From assembly GCA_007692455.1 (NCBI GenBank), contig RECC01000036.1, positions 1-64,000 of the forward strand: DNA of 64,000 nucleotides, given 5' to 3'. Below the pieces are notes generated by a model that was given only the letters and a program-made list of their open reading frames with translations, had not been told where the DNA came from and searched no databases. A program made the translations under genes and the position numbers. Every line of letters starts with the position of its first letter. Positions within the stretch are counted from its first letter, which is position 1. Of this stretch, positions 9,497-21,414 are shown piece by piece. This DNA comes from Alkalibacterium sp. Lineage in GTDB: Bacteria > Bacillota > Bacilli > Lactobacillales > Carnobacteriaceae_A.

Positions 9497-10303
9497 ATGA
9501 AAGTTTTATTTATTGGAGATGTAGTAGGCGCTCCAGGAATGACCATGCTGAAAACATGGCTGCCGAAAATTAAAGAGAAATATAAACCACAGGCGACGAT
9601 TGTTAACGGAGAGAATGCGGCAAATAATGGGCGAGGTATTACGGAAAAGTTGTACAAAGAGCTTCTGAAATCAGGAGCAGACTTAATCACTATGGGGAAT
9701 CATACATGGGATCAGAGAGAAGTCCATGATTTCATCAACTCTGCCAAAAAAATGGTTCGTCCGGCAAATTATCCCGATAATTCTGTGACTCCTGGTAAAG
9801 GGATGGCCTATATTAATATTAATCAGACTAAACTGGCTGTTATCAATCTACATGGACGAGCCTTTATGGGCGATTTGGAAGATCCTTTCCGTACAGCTGA
9901 AGCACTGGTAAAAGAGGCTCAGGAAGTTACGGATAATATCATTATCGATTTTCATGCTGAAGCAACCAGTGAAAAAGAAGCGCTGGGCTGGTATATGGAT
10001 GGAAAAGTATCTGCTTTAGTTGGCACCCACACGCATGTTCAGACAAACGATGCCAGAGTTTTACCGAAGGGGACAGCCTATATGACCGATGCCGGTATGA
10101 CTGGTTTTTATGATGGTGTACTGGGGATGAAAAAAGAATCAATTCTGAATAGGTTCTTGACTCAAATGCCGCAGCGCTTTGAAGTGCCTGAAGAAGGCAG
10201 AAGCCGTTTAAACGGTTGTATAATTGAAATAGATGCCAATACAGGCAGAGCTAAATCCATTAAACCCATAAGAATTGATGATGACAACTTGTTTATGACT
10301 TAA
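9497..10303 (+). CDS. ymdB: YmdB family metallophosphoesterase
   Basis: MKVLFIGDVVGAPG and NGENAANNGRGITEK; rny-ymdB synteny. Confidence 0.94.
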   Translation: MKVLFIGDVVGAPGMTMLKTWLPKIKEKYKPQATIVNGENAANNGRGITEKLYKELLKSGADLITMGNHTWDQREVHDFINSAKKMVRPANYPDNSVTPGKGMAYININQTKLAVINLHGRAFMGDLEDPFRTAEALVKEAQEVTDNIIIDFHAEATSEKEALGWYMDGKVSALVGTHTHVQTNDARVLPKGTAYMTDAGMTGFYDGVLGMKKESILNRFLTQMPQRFEVPEEGRSRLNGCIIEIDANTGRAKSIKPIRIDDDNLFMT

Positions 10304-10324
10304 TCTGAAAGACATTTAGAAAGA

Positions 10325-12943
10325 GTGAGAAGAGTGCCTCAAAAGACAAAACACACCCCTATGATGGAGCAGTACTTATCAATAAAAAAACAATACCCTT
10401 ACGCATTTTTATTCTATCGTCTGGGCGATTTTTACGAGCTTTTTTTCGAGGATGCTGTGGAAGTTTCACGACTTCTAGAGTTGACCCTTACCAGCAGGAA
10501 CAAGAATGCAGATGAACAGATTCCTATGTGCGGGGTTCCCCATCATGCAGCTCAAGGCTATATCGATACACTGATTGGGATGGGGCATAAAGTCGCCATC
10601 TGTGAGCAGGTGGAAAATCCCAAGGAAGCAAAAGGCATGGTTAGACGAGAGGTTGTTCAAGTAGTGACGCCTGGGACAGTCATGCAGTCTAAAACAGTAG
10701 AGGCTAAAGAAAACAACTACTTAGTGGCAATTGCCCGGCTGGAGTCTACCATCGGGCTAGCTTATGCAGATTTAACTACTGGAGAAGTAAAAGTCACCGA
10801 ACTTGGCAGCACTCAGGAAGTGATGAATGAGATTTCTTCTCTGAAAAGCAAAGAACTGATTGTAGAACCGGGGGACTTTCTTGAACTGCAGGAAACTTTA
10901 TCCAGTTATTACAATATTGCAGTCTCTCACCCCCAAAAGACTGTATATAAGCATGAACTGGATAATCTGAAAGAGAAACTAGAGGGCAGCAGACTCGATA
11001 AAGTTGTTGATTTACTGCTGCACTATTTATCGGAAACTCAGATGCGAAGTCTTGATCATCTTCAGTCTGTGACTGTCTATGAAACATCTCACTACTTGTT
11101 ATATGGGCAGGATGCCAGGAGAAATCTTGAATTAACAGCATCATTGAGAGACGGCTCAAAGAACGGGACGCTTTTATGGCTCTTAGATGATACAAATACT
11201 GCCATGGGCGGTCGAATGATCAGGTCTTGGCTTGAAAAACCGCTCATTGATAAAGTTAAAATAGAAGACAGGCTGAATAGTGTTGAATCTCTCCTCAATC
11301 ACTTTTTTGAAAGAAGTGATCTAAGGGAGCTTTTAAAGCAGATATATGATTTGGAAAGGCTTGCCGGAAGGGTGGCGTATGGGACTGTCAACGCCCGTGA
11401 TTTAGTTCAGTTGAAGCAATCATTAAGCCAGATTCCCCTGCTGATTGATCTCCTTAAAGGCATTAATGACGAAGGCAATTGGGAAGCCTACTTAAGTCAG
11501 CTGGACCCGATTGAAGATGTAAAAAGCTTAATCGAAGAGGCCATCAGCGAGGAGCCGCCCATCTCAATTACTGAAGGAGATATCATTAAAGAAGGCTACA
11601 ACGATCAGCTGGACCGTTATAGAGAAGCTATGACAAATGGGAAACAATGGCTGGCTGAACTTGAACAGGAAGAAAGAAAAGCAACGGGCATTAAGAATCT
11701 AAAGATAGGGTTTAACAAGGTCTTTGGTTATTATATTGAAGTCTCTAAAGGTAATGTGGCCAAGTTGGAAGAAGGACGTTACGAACGAAAGCAGACTCTT
11801 GCCAATGCCGAGAGATACAGCACACCCGGCTTAAAGGAAAAAGAAGCACTGATTCTTGAAGCTGAAGAGAAATCCCGGCAGCTGGAATATACGCTGTTCA
11901 CAGAGGTACGTCAGAAAATCAAAGAATCTATCGAGAGACTGCAACGACTCGCCAGTATTGTGGCCACTATTGATGCCCTGCAAAGTTTTGCGTCAGTCAG
12001 TGAAGAATATAACTATGTCAGACCGAGCATGTCCGACACAAGTAAAGATATCGCCATTGTGAATGGTAGACACCCCGTAGTGGAAAAAGTTATGGGCGAA
12101 CATGCTTACGTGCCGAATGATGTTACCTTAAATAACGGGACATCAATATTACTGATTACAGGTCCGAATATGTCCGGTAAAAGTACCTTTATGAGGCAGC
12201 TGGCCTTGAGTGTCATCATGGCACAAATGGGCTGTTTTGTCCCGGCTGAAAAAGCAGATATTCCAATATTTGACCGCTTATTTACCCGTATAGGTGCAAT
12301 GGATGATCTTATCGGCGGGCAGAGTACATTTATGGTTGAAATGAACGAAACAAATCAGGCTCTGCGTTACGCTACAGAAAAAAGTCTTTTGTTATTCGAC
12401 GAAATAGGCAGAGGAACCGCTACTTATGACGGAATGGCTTTGGCTGAAGCGATTATAGAATATGTTCATGACACAATCCAGGCAAAGACCTTATTTTCTA
12501 CGCATTATCATGAGCTCACTGTGCTGGAGGACCGCCTGGAGGGATTGCAAAATGTTCATGTCGGTGCCGTGGAAGAAGAAGGAGAACTGGTCTTTCTTCA
12601 TAAGATGATGCCAGGCCCAGCAGATAAGAGCTATGGAGTACAAGTGGCTAAACTGGCAGGATTGCCTACGGATCTTCTGAAAAGAGCGGAAACGATTCTG
12701 ACTGACCTTGAACAGAAAGAAACTGATTTATTCGTAGACGAAACCAAAGAGACAGCTGATGTAAAAAAAGTCAGTGCTGATAAAACACTACAAGAAGAAG
12801 TCCAGCTGGATTTGTTTGGTACATTATCAGATAAAGAACAGGAAATTTTGGAAGAAGTGAGAAAACTGAGTGTTCTCAACACTACCCCAATTGAAGCCCT
12901 ACAGATTCTGAATTCATTACAGGAAAAAATAAACAAAGCGTAA
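10325..12943 (+). CDS. mutS: DNA mismatch repair protein MutS
   Basis: TGPNMSGKSTFMRQLA; GTG start (10325 or 10334). Confidence 0.97.
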   Translation: MRRVPQKTKHTPMMEQYLSIKKQYPYAFLFYRLGDFYELFFEDAVEVSRLLELTLTSRNKNADEQIPMCGVPHHAAQGYIDTLIGMGHKVAICEQVENPKEAKGMVRREVVQVVTPGTVMQSKTVEAKENNYLVAIARLESTIGLAYADLTTGEVKVTELGSTQEVMNEISSLKSKELIVEPGDFLELQETLSSYYNIAVSHPQKTVYKHELDNLKEKLEGSRLDKVVDLLLHYLSETQMRSLDHLQSVTVYETSHYLLYGQDARRNLELTASLRDGSKNGTLLWLLDDTNTAMGGRMIRSWLEKPLIDKVKIEDRLNSVESLLNHFFERSDLRELLKQIYDLERLAGRVAYGTVNARDLVQLKQSLSQIPLLIDLLKGINDEGNWEAYLSQLDPIEDVKSLIEEAISEEPPISITEGDIIKEGYNDQLDRYREAMTNGKQWLAELEQEERKATGIKNLKIGFNKVFGYYIEVSKGNVAKLEEGRYERKQTLANAERYSTPGLKEKEALILEAEEKSRQLEYTLFTEVRQKIKESIERLQRLASIVATIDALQSFASVSEEYNYVRPSMSDTSKDIAIVNGRHPVVEKVMGEHAYVPNDVTLNNGTSILLITGPNMSGKSTFMRQLALSVIMAQMGCFVPAEKADIPIFDRLFTRIGAMDDLIGGQSTFMVEMNETNQALRYATEKSLLLFDEIGRGTATYDGMALAEAIIEYVHDTIQAKTLFSTHYHELTVLEDRLEGLQNVHVGAVEEEGELVFLHKMMPGPADKSYGVQVAKLAGLPTDLLKRAETILTDLEQKETDLFVDETKETADVKKVSADKTLQEEVQLDLFGTLSDKEQEILEEVRKLSVLNTTPIEALQILNSLQEKINKA

Positions 12944-12963
12944 GCAGAGAGCGGAGGATAGTA

Positions 12964-14856
12964 ATGACTCAAACGATTCAAGTCATGTCATCAAACCTTG
13001 CCAATCAGATTGCAGCGGGAGAAGTGATTGAACGCCCTGCTTCAGTTGTCAAAGAGTTAGTGGAAAATGCGATTGATGCCGGCAGCACACGCATTGAAGT
13101 CACAGTGGAAGAAGCCGGTCTTGAAAAAATTAGAGTAGTTGATGATGGAGAAGGTATTCCGTTTGATGAAGTACTTTTTGCATTTGAACGTCATGCGACC
13201 AGCAAGCTACTCTCAGATGAAGATTTATTCAGAATTCGCACACTTGGCTTCAGAGGAGAAGCTTTGCCGAGTATAGCCTCAGTATCTAAAGTCGTATTGG
13301 AATCTGCTCAGGCAAACCAGTCTGGGAAACGTGTTGAGTTAGAGGGTGGTACAGTAACCGTCAACCAAAGTGCGAAAGCCCGAAAAGGGACTGATATCAT
13401 CGTCAGCGAATTGTTTTTCAATACACCGGCGCGATTGAAATATATTAAGACGCTAAAGACCGAGCTATCCCATATCAGTGATACAATTAACCGCTTCGCC
13501 CTCGCCCATCCTGAAATATCGTTTAAACTCGTTTCGGATGACTCAACTGTTATCAAGACTGTGGGAAACGATAAGCAGATTCAGGCGATAGCAGGTGTCT
13601 ATGGTGTCGAGACAGCCCGAAAGATGAGAGCCATTAGTGGCCAGTCATTTGACTATGAAGTAAGGGGATTTATATCTTTACCTGAGCTGACGCGCGCAAG
13701 TAACTCTTACATTACACTTATTATAAATGGTCGAGTGATTAAAAACTTTGCTTTAAACCGGTCGATAGTTGACGGCTACGGTTCGACTTTAATGGTAGGA
13801 CGTTACCCGGTTGCCGTCATCTCTATTACAGTAGACCCTAAATTGCTGGATGTAAACGTCCATCCGACAAAACAGCAGGTGAGGATCAGCAATGAAAGAG
13901 ATTTAGGCCAGCTAATTTCTGACACGATAAAAGAAGTCCTATCCAAAGAACGACGCATTCCTAATGCAGTTGAGAATATATACGACTCGGCATCGAAAAA
14001 GCTTCACAGTGAAAGAAATACCAGTCAGCAGACGCAATTTAAGCTGGAGCAGTCATCAGCGTCTAAAACTAATGGAACTAAGTGGAACAATGAGCAGATG
14101 GAAACTACCGATGTTATAAAAGAAAGAGAAAAGCCGACATACTCAGGCTGGAAAAGTGAAAGTCCTCAACAAAATGATATAATAGAAGAACAGACCCCTC
14201 TCTCGCATCAGGAGCCTATACTGAAGACTGCTTTAAGAAATTCGCGGGAGGAAACCGTCATATCTGGCTTTCCTGATTTGGACTACATTGGTCAGATGCA
14301 CGGTACGTACTTGTTTGCTCAAAACGATGAAGGATTATTTATCATCGACCAGCATGCCGCTCAGGAACGGATAAAGTATGAATACTTCAAGGAAAGAATC
14401 GGAGAAGAAGGCACTGATCTTCAGGAATTATTAGTCCCTATTGTACTGGATTACCCGTCAGATGAAGCGATGATTATCAAAGAAAATAAAGAGATACTGA
14501 AAACAGCAGGTTTGAATCTGGAAGAGTTTGGCCAGAACAGCTTTCTGGTCAGGAATCATCCCAGTTGGATGGAGACAGGTCAAATTGAGGATACAGTAAA
14601 AGAGATGATTGCATTTTTCATTGAGAAATCATCACTGTCTGTAGCGAAGTTTCGCGAAGCAGCAGCTATTATGATGAGCTGCAAGCGATCAATCAAGGCC
14701 AATCATTACTTGAGCAGGCAGGAAGCCGTACAGTTACTGACTGATCTGAAAGAGTGCCACAACCCATATAATTGTCCGCATGGCCGTCCGGTACTGGTCA
14801 ATTTTTCGACCAAAGATATGGAGAAAATGTTTAAACGTATACAAGATCCGCACTAA
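12964..14856 (+). CDS. mutL: DNA mismatch repair protein MutL
   Basis: NQIAAGEVIERPASVVKELVENAIDAG. Confidence 0.97.
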   Translation: MTQTIQVMSSNLANQIAAGEVIERPASVVKELVENAIDAGSTRIEVTVEEAGLEKIRVVDDGEGIPFDEVLFAFERHATSKLLSDEDLFRIRTLGFRGEALPSIASVSKVVLESAQANQSGKRVELEGGTVTVNQSAKARKGTDIIVSELFFNTPARLKYIKTLKTELSHISDTINRFALAHPEISFKLVSDDSTVIKTVGNDKQIQAIAGVYGVETARKMRAISGQSFDYEVRGFISLPELTRASNSYITLIINGRVIKNFALNRSIVDGYGSTLMVGRYPVAVISITVDPKLLDVNVHPTKQQVRISNERDLGQLISDTIKEVLSKERRIPNAVENIYDSASKKLHSERNTSQQTQFKLEQSSASKTNGTKWNNEQMETTDVIKEREKPTYSGWKSESPQQNDIIEEQTPLSHQEPILKTALRNSREETVISGFPDLDYIGQMHGTYLFAQNDEGLFIIDQHAAQERIKYEYFKERIGEEGTDLQELLVPIVLDYPSDEAMIIKENKEILKTAGLNLEEFGQNSFLVRNHPSWMETGQIEDTVKEMIAFFIEKSSLSVAKFREAAAIMMSCKRSIKANHYLSRQEAVQLLTDLKECHNPYNCPHGRPVLVNFSTKDMEKMFKRIQDPH

Positions 14857-14869
14857 ATAGAAGGGATGA

Positions 14870-15304
14870 ATGACTGTGGATAAAAAAGAATTAAAGAAAA
14901 AATTAACACCGATTCAGTACGAAGTCACTCAGAAAAACGCTACCGAACGACCGGGTACAGGTGAATATGATCTCTTTTTTGAAGATGGAATTTTTGTCGA
15001 TGTAGTCAGCGGTGAACCACTGTTTTCATCCAATGATAAATATGATGCCGGCTGTGGCTGGCCTTCATTTACCCAGCCAATCAAGAAACGAACGCTTAAA
15101 GAAAAGCGTGATCGGACCTTTGGTATGGAAAGAGTTGAAGTACGCAGCAAAGAGGCTGACTCCCACTTAGGTCATGTATTCAATGATGGCCCGGCAGACC
15201 AGGGAGGATTAAGATACTGCATTAACTCTGCAGCCCTCAAGTTTATTCCCAAAGATAAATTAGTTGAAGAAGGTTATGAAGCTTATTTAGATGAATTCAG
15301 ATAA
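14870..15304 (+). CDS. msrB: Peptide-methionine (R)-S-oxide reductase
   Basis: [11 protein letters not shown] and [11 protein letters not shown] motifs. Confidence 0.95.
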   Translation: MTVDKKELKKKLTPIQYEVTQKNATERPGTGEYDLFFEDGIFVDVVSGEPLFSSNDKYDAGCGWPSFTQPIKKRTLKEKRDRTFGMERVEVRSKEADSHLGHVFNDGPADQGGLRYCINSAALKFIPKDKLVEEGYEAYLDEFR

Positions 15305-15318
15305 TCAGACTGCAATGG

Positions 15319-15355
15319 GACCTATCCATAAGAAGCTTAATGGATAGGTCTTTTT
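15319..15355 (+). terminator. Terminator after msrB
   Basis: GACCTATCCAT...ATGGATAGGTC followed by TTTTT. Confidence 0.85.
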
Positions 15356-15401
15356 GTGTTATAATTGTATGGATTAACTAACAGAAAATGAGGGTATTGG
15401 A

Positions 15402-16016
15402 ATGTATGAATATATAAAAGGAGTTATCAGCCACATCTATCCAGGTTATGTTGTTATTGAAGTCCAGGGGATTGGCTACAAGGTTTATCTGGCAAATCCA
15501 TTTCGTCTGACAGATGAATTGAAGAAAGAAACACTGGTTTATGTCTATCAGGATGTCAAGCAAGACAGTATGCAGTTGTTTGGATTTAAGTCCCTTCAGG
15601 AAAAAAATCTGTTTCTGAAATTAATTAATGTCTCAGGCATTGGTCCCAAGTCGGCACTGGCTATATTGGCAAATGACGATCACCACGGATTTGTTCAAGC
15701 GATAGAGGACAGTAACTTCACTTTCCTGACTAAATTTCCAGGAGTCGGGAAGAAAACAGCCCAGCAGATTGTTCTTGATTTAAAAGGGAAATTATCTGAA
15801 TTTGATGTGCTTGAAAAAGGAGAAGCTACAGACGGTACTGCAGCAACTGACGTAAGTTCAGCTAATAGGGCGTTTGAAGAAGCGATGGCAGCATTGCTGG
15901 CTCTCGGTTATTCAGTTAAGGATGTCAACCGCATTAAGAAACAGTTAAAGCAGACTGAAACAACTACCACTGATGGCTATATTCGGGAAGCACTGGCTTT
16001 CCTGATGAAAAAGTAA
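15402..16016 (+). CDS. ruvA: Holliday junction helicase subunit RuvA
   Basis: MYEYIKGVISHIYPGYVVIEVQGIGYKVY; GVGKKTAQQIVLDLKGK. Confidence 0.96.
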   Translation: MYEYIKGVISHIYPGYVVIEVQGIGYKVYLANPFRLTDELKKETLVYVYQDVKQDSMQLFGFKSLQEKNLFLKLINVSGIGPKSALAILANDDHHGFVQAIEDSNFTFLTKFPGVGKKTAQQIVLDLKGKLSEFDVLEKGEATDGTAATDVSSANRAFEEAMAALLALGYSVKDVNRIKKQLKQTETTTTDGYIREALAFLMKK

Positions 16017-16055
16017 GCACAATCATTTAAATAGATAACGGGAAGGAAGTTCTCT

Positions 16056-17069
16056 ATGGAGTATAATGACCAACTCACTTCAGAAGAGGTGCTGGACGAA
16101 GGAGAGATTTCTCTGGAGCATACGCTAAGACCTCAGCAGCTGGATCACTATTTAGGTCAGGAAAAAATAAAAGAAGAATTAAAAATATATATACAGGCGG
16201 CAAAAAACAGAGAAGAAGCATTGGATCATGTACTGTTGTATGGGCCACCTGGCTTGGGTAAAACAACGATGGCAATGGTTATTGCCAATGAGATGGGTAC
16301 AGATATCCGAACAACCAGCGGACCGGCAATTGAGAAGCCAGGGGATTTGGTTGCATTGTTAAACGATCTCGAACCTGGCGGCATCTTATTCATTGACGAA
16401 ATTCATCGGATGCCCCGCATAGCTGAGGAAATGTTGTATTCTGCAATGGAAGATTTTTTTGTTGATATTATTATCGGTCAAGGCGATGCTGCACACCCCG
16501 TACATTTTCCATTGCCGCCATTCACTTTGATTGGAGCAACAACTCGTGCAGGGACCTTATCAGCCCCACTCAGAGATCGGTTCGGCATTCTGGCTCATAT
16601 GGAGTATTACAAGAAAGAAGAGCTTCAGAAAATCGTTCTTCGTTCGGCAAGTGTCCTGCAGACGCAAATCAAAGAAAATGGGGCCCTTGAAATTGCAAAG
16701 CGTTCAAGAGGGACTCCCCGAATTGCCAACAGGCTTTTGAAGCGTGTAAGAGATTTTGCGGAGGTCAAAGGTGAAGGGATTGTCACTGAAGCAATAGCCG
16801 CCGGGGCACTGGACTTACTGAGAGTAGACCATGAAGGCCTGGACAGCGTAGACCATAAGCTTCTGACAACAATGGTCACACTTTACGGTGGCGGTCCAGT
16901 GGGATTGAATACCCTGTCTGCCAACGTTGGTGAAGAGATGGAAACGATTGAAGATATGGTTGAACCCTATCTGCTGAAAGAAGGCTTTATTCAACGCACA
17001 TCCAGAGGGAGAGTTGCAACGGAAAAAGCTTACGAACATCTGAAATTGAACCATTTACTAGATAATTAA
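16056..17069 (+). CDS. ruvB: Holliday junction helicase RuvB
   Basis: [38 protein letters not shown]. Confidence 0.97.
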   Translation: MEYNDQLTSEEVLDEGEISLEHTLRPQQLDHYLGQEKIKEELKIYIQAAKNREEALDHVLLYGPPGLGKTTMAMVIANEMGTDIRTTSGPAIEKPGDLVALLNDLEPGGILFIDEIHRMPRIAEEMLYSAMEDFFVDIIIGQGDAAHPVHFPLPPFTLIGATTRAGTLSAPLRDRFGILAHMEYYKKEELQKIVLRSASVLQTQIKENGALEIAKRSRGTPRIANRLLKRVRDFAEVKGEGIVTEAIAAGALDLLRVDHEGLDSVDHKLLTTMVTLYGGGPVGLNTLSANVGEEMETIEDMVEPYLLKEGFIQRTSRGRVATEKAYEHLKLNHLLDN

Positions 17070-17082
17070 AAAGGGGAACATT

Positions 17083-18123
17083 ATGAAACTGACGACAAAT
17101 GATTTTGATTTTGAATTACCAGAGGAATTGATTGCTCAGACGCCACTTGAAGACCGTTCATCTTCAAAGATGATGGTGCTGACTGCAGAAACTGAAAAAA
17201 TAGAAGACAAAAACTTCGAAGATATTCTGGACGAATTGAATGCCGGCGATGCACTGGTTATGAATGACACACGCGTACTGCCTGCTCGGCTTCAGGGTAT
17301 TAAAGAAGAAACACAGGCACACATTGAAGTGCTTTTGCTGAAAAATACTCAGGGCGATAAATGGGAAACGTTAATGAAGCCGGCAAAAAAAGCGAAAGTC
17401 GGAACAGTCATTTCATTTGGCGACGGCCGTCTCAAAGCTACTGTTACTGACATACTGGAGCATGGCGGGAGAATAGTGGAGTTCAGCTATGAAGGGATTT
17501 TCCTTGAGACGCTGGAATCATTGGGTGAAATGCCACTTCCCCCTTACATTAAAGAACGTCTGGACGATCAGGAGCGTTATCAGACTGTCTATGCCAAAGC
17601 AAACGGTTCGGCAGCTGCACCAACTGCCGGCCTGCATTTTACTGAAGATATACTGGAAAAAATTAAAGAAAAAGGCGTAAATTTAGTTTTTCTGACGTTA
17701 CATGTCGGTTTAGGCACGTTCAGACCAGTCAGTGTGGATAATATAGACGAACACAAAATGCACGAAGAATTTTATCAGTTATCAGAAGAAGCTGCAGCTA
17801 CATTGAACCAGACAAGAGAGCAAGGTGGGAAGATTGTAGCTGTAGGGACGACATCAATTAGAACCCTTGAAACAATTGGGCAGGATAATGACGGTAAACT
17901 GACGGCATCGAGTGGCTGGACAAGTATTTTTATTTCACCGGGCTATACTTTTAAAATAGTCGATGCTTTTTTAACTAACTTCCATTTGCCAAAATCAACT
18001 TTAATCATGCTGGTCAGTGCCTTTGCTGGAAGAGGATTCGTTCTCAAAGCTTATGAGCATGCAGTAGACAAACGTTATCGCTTCTTCAGTTTCGGAGATG
18101 CGATGTTTATAAAAAAGAACTAA
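17083..18123 (+). CDS. queA: tRNA preQ1(34) S-adenosylmethionine ribosyltransferase-isomerase
   Basis: [26 protein letters not shown]. Confidence 0.96.
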   Translation: MKLTTNDFDFELPEELIAQTPLEDRSSSKMMVLTAETEKIEDKNFEDILDELNAGDALVMNDTRVLPARLQGIKEETQAHIEVLLLKNTQGDKWETLMKPAKKAKVGTVISFGDGRLKATVTDILEHGGRIVEFSYEGIFLETLESLGEMPLPPYIKERLDDQERYQTVYAKANGSAAAPTAGLHFTEDILEKIKEKGVNLVFLTLHVGLGTFRPVSVDNIDEHKMHEEFYQLSEEAAATLNQTREQGGKIVAVGTTSIRTLETIGQDNDGKLTASSGWTSIFISPGYTFKIVDAFLTNFHLPKSTLIMLVSAFAGRGFVLKAYEHAVDKRYRFFSFGDAMFIKKN

Positions 18124-18131
18124 AGGATTAG

Positions 18132-19286
<1,155 letters not shown>

Positions 19287-19436
19287 TAGACTGTCAATTA
19301 AAGTTACTTATCAGACTAGTATTTTAGCTCAAAATTTGCTATGGTAAGTAATGAAACATTAATAGACTACTCTTTATCCTTTTATCTGGACGAAGATATT
19401 TTATATAAATAGAAGAAATGATGGAGGAATGAATAA

Positions 19437-19772
19437 ATGGAATTAATTGCTGGAATGTTGCCTTTCTTAGTGCTTATGGGAATAATGTATTTGCTTATGA
19501 TTAGGCCTCAACAGAAAAAAGCTAAAGAAACACAGAACATGCTGAGTGCACTTCAAAAAGGCGATTCGATTGTAACAATCGGTGGACTTCACGGAATTGT
19601 AGATGAAGTAAACGAAACAAATAATACAGTTGTCATCGACTGTGAAGGAATTTATCTAACTTTTGAAAGACGCGCGGTTGCACGTATTGTGACTAAAGCA
19701 TCAGCTGCCGGAACCCCTAACGCTGAAGAACTCGGAACAAACACTCCTGAAGAGACGGTTGACAACGACTAG
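19437..19772 (+). CDS. yajC: Preprotein translocase subunit YajC
   Basis: YLLMIRPQQKKAKE and KGDSIVTIGGLHGIV. Confidence 0.93.
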   Translation: MELIAGMLPFLVLMGIMYLLMIRPQQKKAKETQNMLSALQKGDSIVTIGGLHGIVDEVNETNNTVVIDCEGIYLTFERRAVARIVTKASAAGTPNAEELGTNTPEETVDND

Positions 19773-19823
19773 TCTCCGAGGATAAGTGCTGCTTCTTTTC
19801 CACTGAGATAAGGAGGTAATGTC

Positions 19824-20108
19824 GTGAAAATCGATACGGGTAATAATGAAGACCTATACGATGTCTGGCTGAATCATAAACTGGCTGAGTTCAGACACCA
19901 GGGTTATAGTGAAATTACTATCGAGGATTTATGGGATTACTGTGTTAATTTTTTATGGAAGCACAATGAACCAATTCGATATTATCAGAAAGTGAATGAC
20001 ATTTCGTCTATCTCACTCAATGACTACTTCAACTATGCTTCCTTGAAAGCCCAAGTCTACAACGTCTCGTCTCTGGATGAGATGGAATTGGATGACTTAT
20101 TAAAATAA
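19824..20108 (+). CDS. comN: Post-transcriptional regulator, ComN-like
   Basis: 94-aa protein with YDVWLNHKLAEFRHQGYSEITIEDLWDYC; position after yajC. Confidence 0.75.
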   Translation: MKIDTGNNEDLYDVWLNHKLAEFRHQGYSEITIEDLWDYCVNFLWKHNEPIRYYQKVNDISSISLNDYFNYASLKAQVYNVSSLDEMELDDLLK

Positions 20109-20113
20109 CTTTG

Positions 20114-20154
20114 AGAACAAGTAGGATGATTCGTTCATCTCTACTTGTTTTTAT
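20114..20154 (+). terminator. Terminator after comN
   Basis: ACAAGTAG-GATGA...TCATC-CTACTTGT followed by TTTTA. Confidence 0.75.
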
Positions 20155-20259
20155 TGTATCTGCTATTATAATGTTCATAATTGAGTTGAAGTTTATAATA
20201 TACTAGGCTTTGATTTCTAGTATAATAGGTGTATATGATGTGTAATCTGGAGGGACAGA

Positions 20260-21414
20260 ATGAGATACGGACTACTGGTGTTTGATGAACCCAAAAGAGA
20301 CACCTCAAGGAAAATTATTCATATAGATATGGACGCTTTTTATGCTTCTGTCGCAATGAGAGAGAATCCTGAATTAAGGAATAAGCCTGTGATTATTGCG
20401 CGACATCCTAGAGAAACGGGTGGAAGAGGTGTGGTCGCAACCGCAAACTATGAAGCCAGAAAATTCGGTATTCATTCGGCTATGAGCGCACAAAAGGCGT
20501 TTGAACTCTGTCCGCATGGACGGTTTGTTTCGCCAGACTTTAATCTCTATAGAGAAACGTCACAGAAGATGCATGAGATTTTCAAGCGCTATACCGATAA
20601 GATACAGCCTTTATCTCTTGACGAAGCCTATCTCGATGTAACGGAGAATAAGCTGAGTCAAAAAAGTGCGACTATCCTTGCAGAGCGTATTCGCAAAGAT
20701 ATAAAAAATGAACTGAGAATCACCTGTTCTGCAGGTGTCTCATATAACAAATTCCTTGCCAAACTGGCTTCTGATTATAATAAGCCAGATGGAATCACAG
20801 TTCTTCCTCCTGATCAGTCTCATAACTTTCTTATGAATCTACCGATAGAAAAATATCATGGTGTTGGAGAAAAAACAGTAGATAGAATGCATGATATGGG
20901 CATTTTCAGAGGACAGGACTTGTATGACAAAAACGAACTTGAACTTGCTGGACAATTCGGAAAGATGGGTCACTCTCTTTATCGTAAGGTAAGAGGAATA
21001 GATGACAGCGAAGTCAAAAATGACCGCGAACCAAAATCTGTCGGTAAAGAATCCACATTTTCAGATAATTTGAAAACTGAAAATGAAGTCATTCAGGCTT
21101 TGAGAGTTTTGGCGGGAAAAGTAATGACTAATTTAAAGAGAAAACAGAAGCATGGGAAAATAGTGGTTTTAAAAATCAGATACGAGGATTTTGAGACTGT
21201 AACGAGGCGGAGATCATTTCCCGATTACATTAAGAATGAAAATGAATTGTTCCAGATTGCGTTGTCAATTTGGGAAGAAGAAAATACATCTGAGGGGATT
21301 AGGCTGCTGGGGATCACAGTGACTGGGCTAGAATCAGCTGTATTCGAGACCATTCCATTGCCGCTCTGGAAAGATAATTACAGCGAAAGGACTATACAGA
21401 CCGATGACGACTAA
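20260..21414 (+). CDS. dinB: DNA polymerase IV
   Basis: IIHIDMDAFYASVAMRENPELRNKPVII; LSLDEAYLDVT. Confidence 0.96.
   Translation: MRYGLLVFDEPKRDTSRKIIHIDMDAFYASVAMRENPELRNKPVIIARHPRETGGRGVVATANYEARKFGIHSAMSAQKAFELCPHGRFVSPDFNLYRETSQKMHEIFKRYTDKIQPLSLDEAYLDVTENKLSQKSATILAERIRKDIKNELRITCSAGVSYNKFLAKLASDYNKPDGITVLPPDQSHNFLMNLPIEKYHGVGEKTVDRMHDMGIFRGQDLYDKNELELAGQFGKMGHSLYRKVRGIDDSEVKNDREPKSVGKESTFSDNLKTENEVIQALRVLAGKVMTNLKRKQKHGKIVVLKIRYEDFETVTRRRSFPDYIKNENELFQIALSIWEEENTSEGIRLLGITVTGLESAVFETIPLPLWKDNYSERTIQTDDD

Noticed and set aside
19304-19351. Weak dyad TTACTTA/TAAGTAA between tgt and yajC
   Set aside because: Short arms with a long AT-rich loop; likely by chance in this composition.
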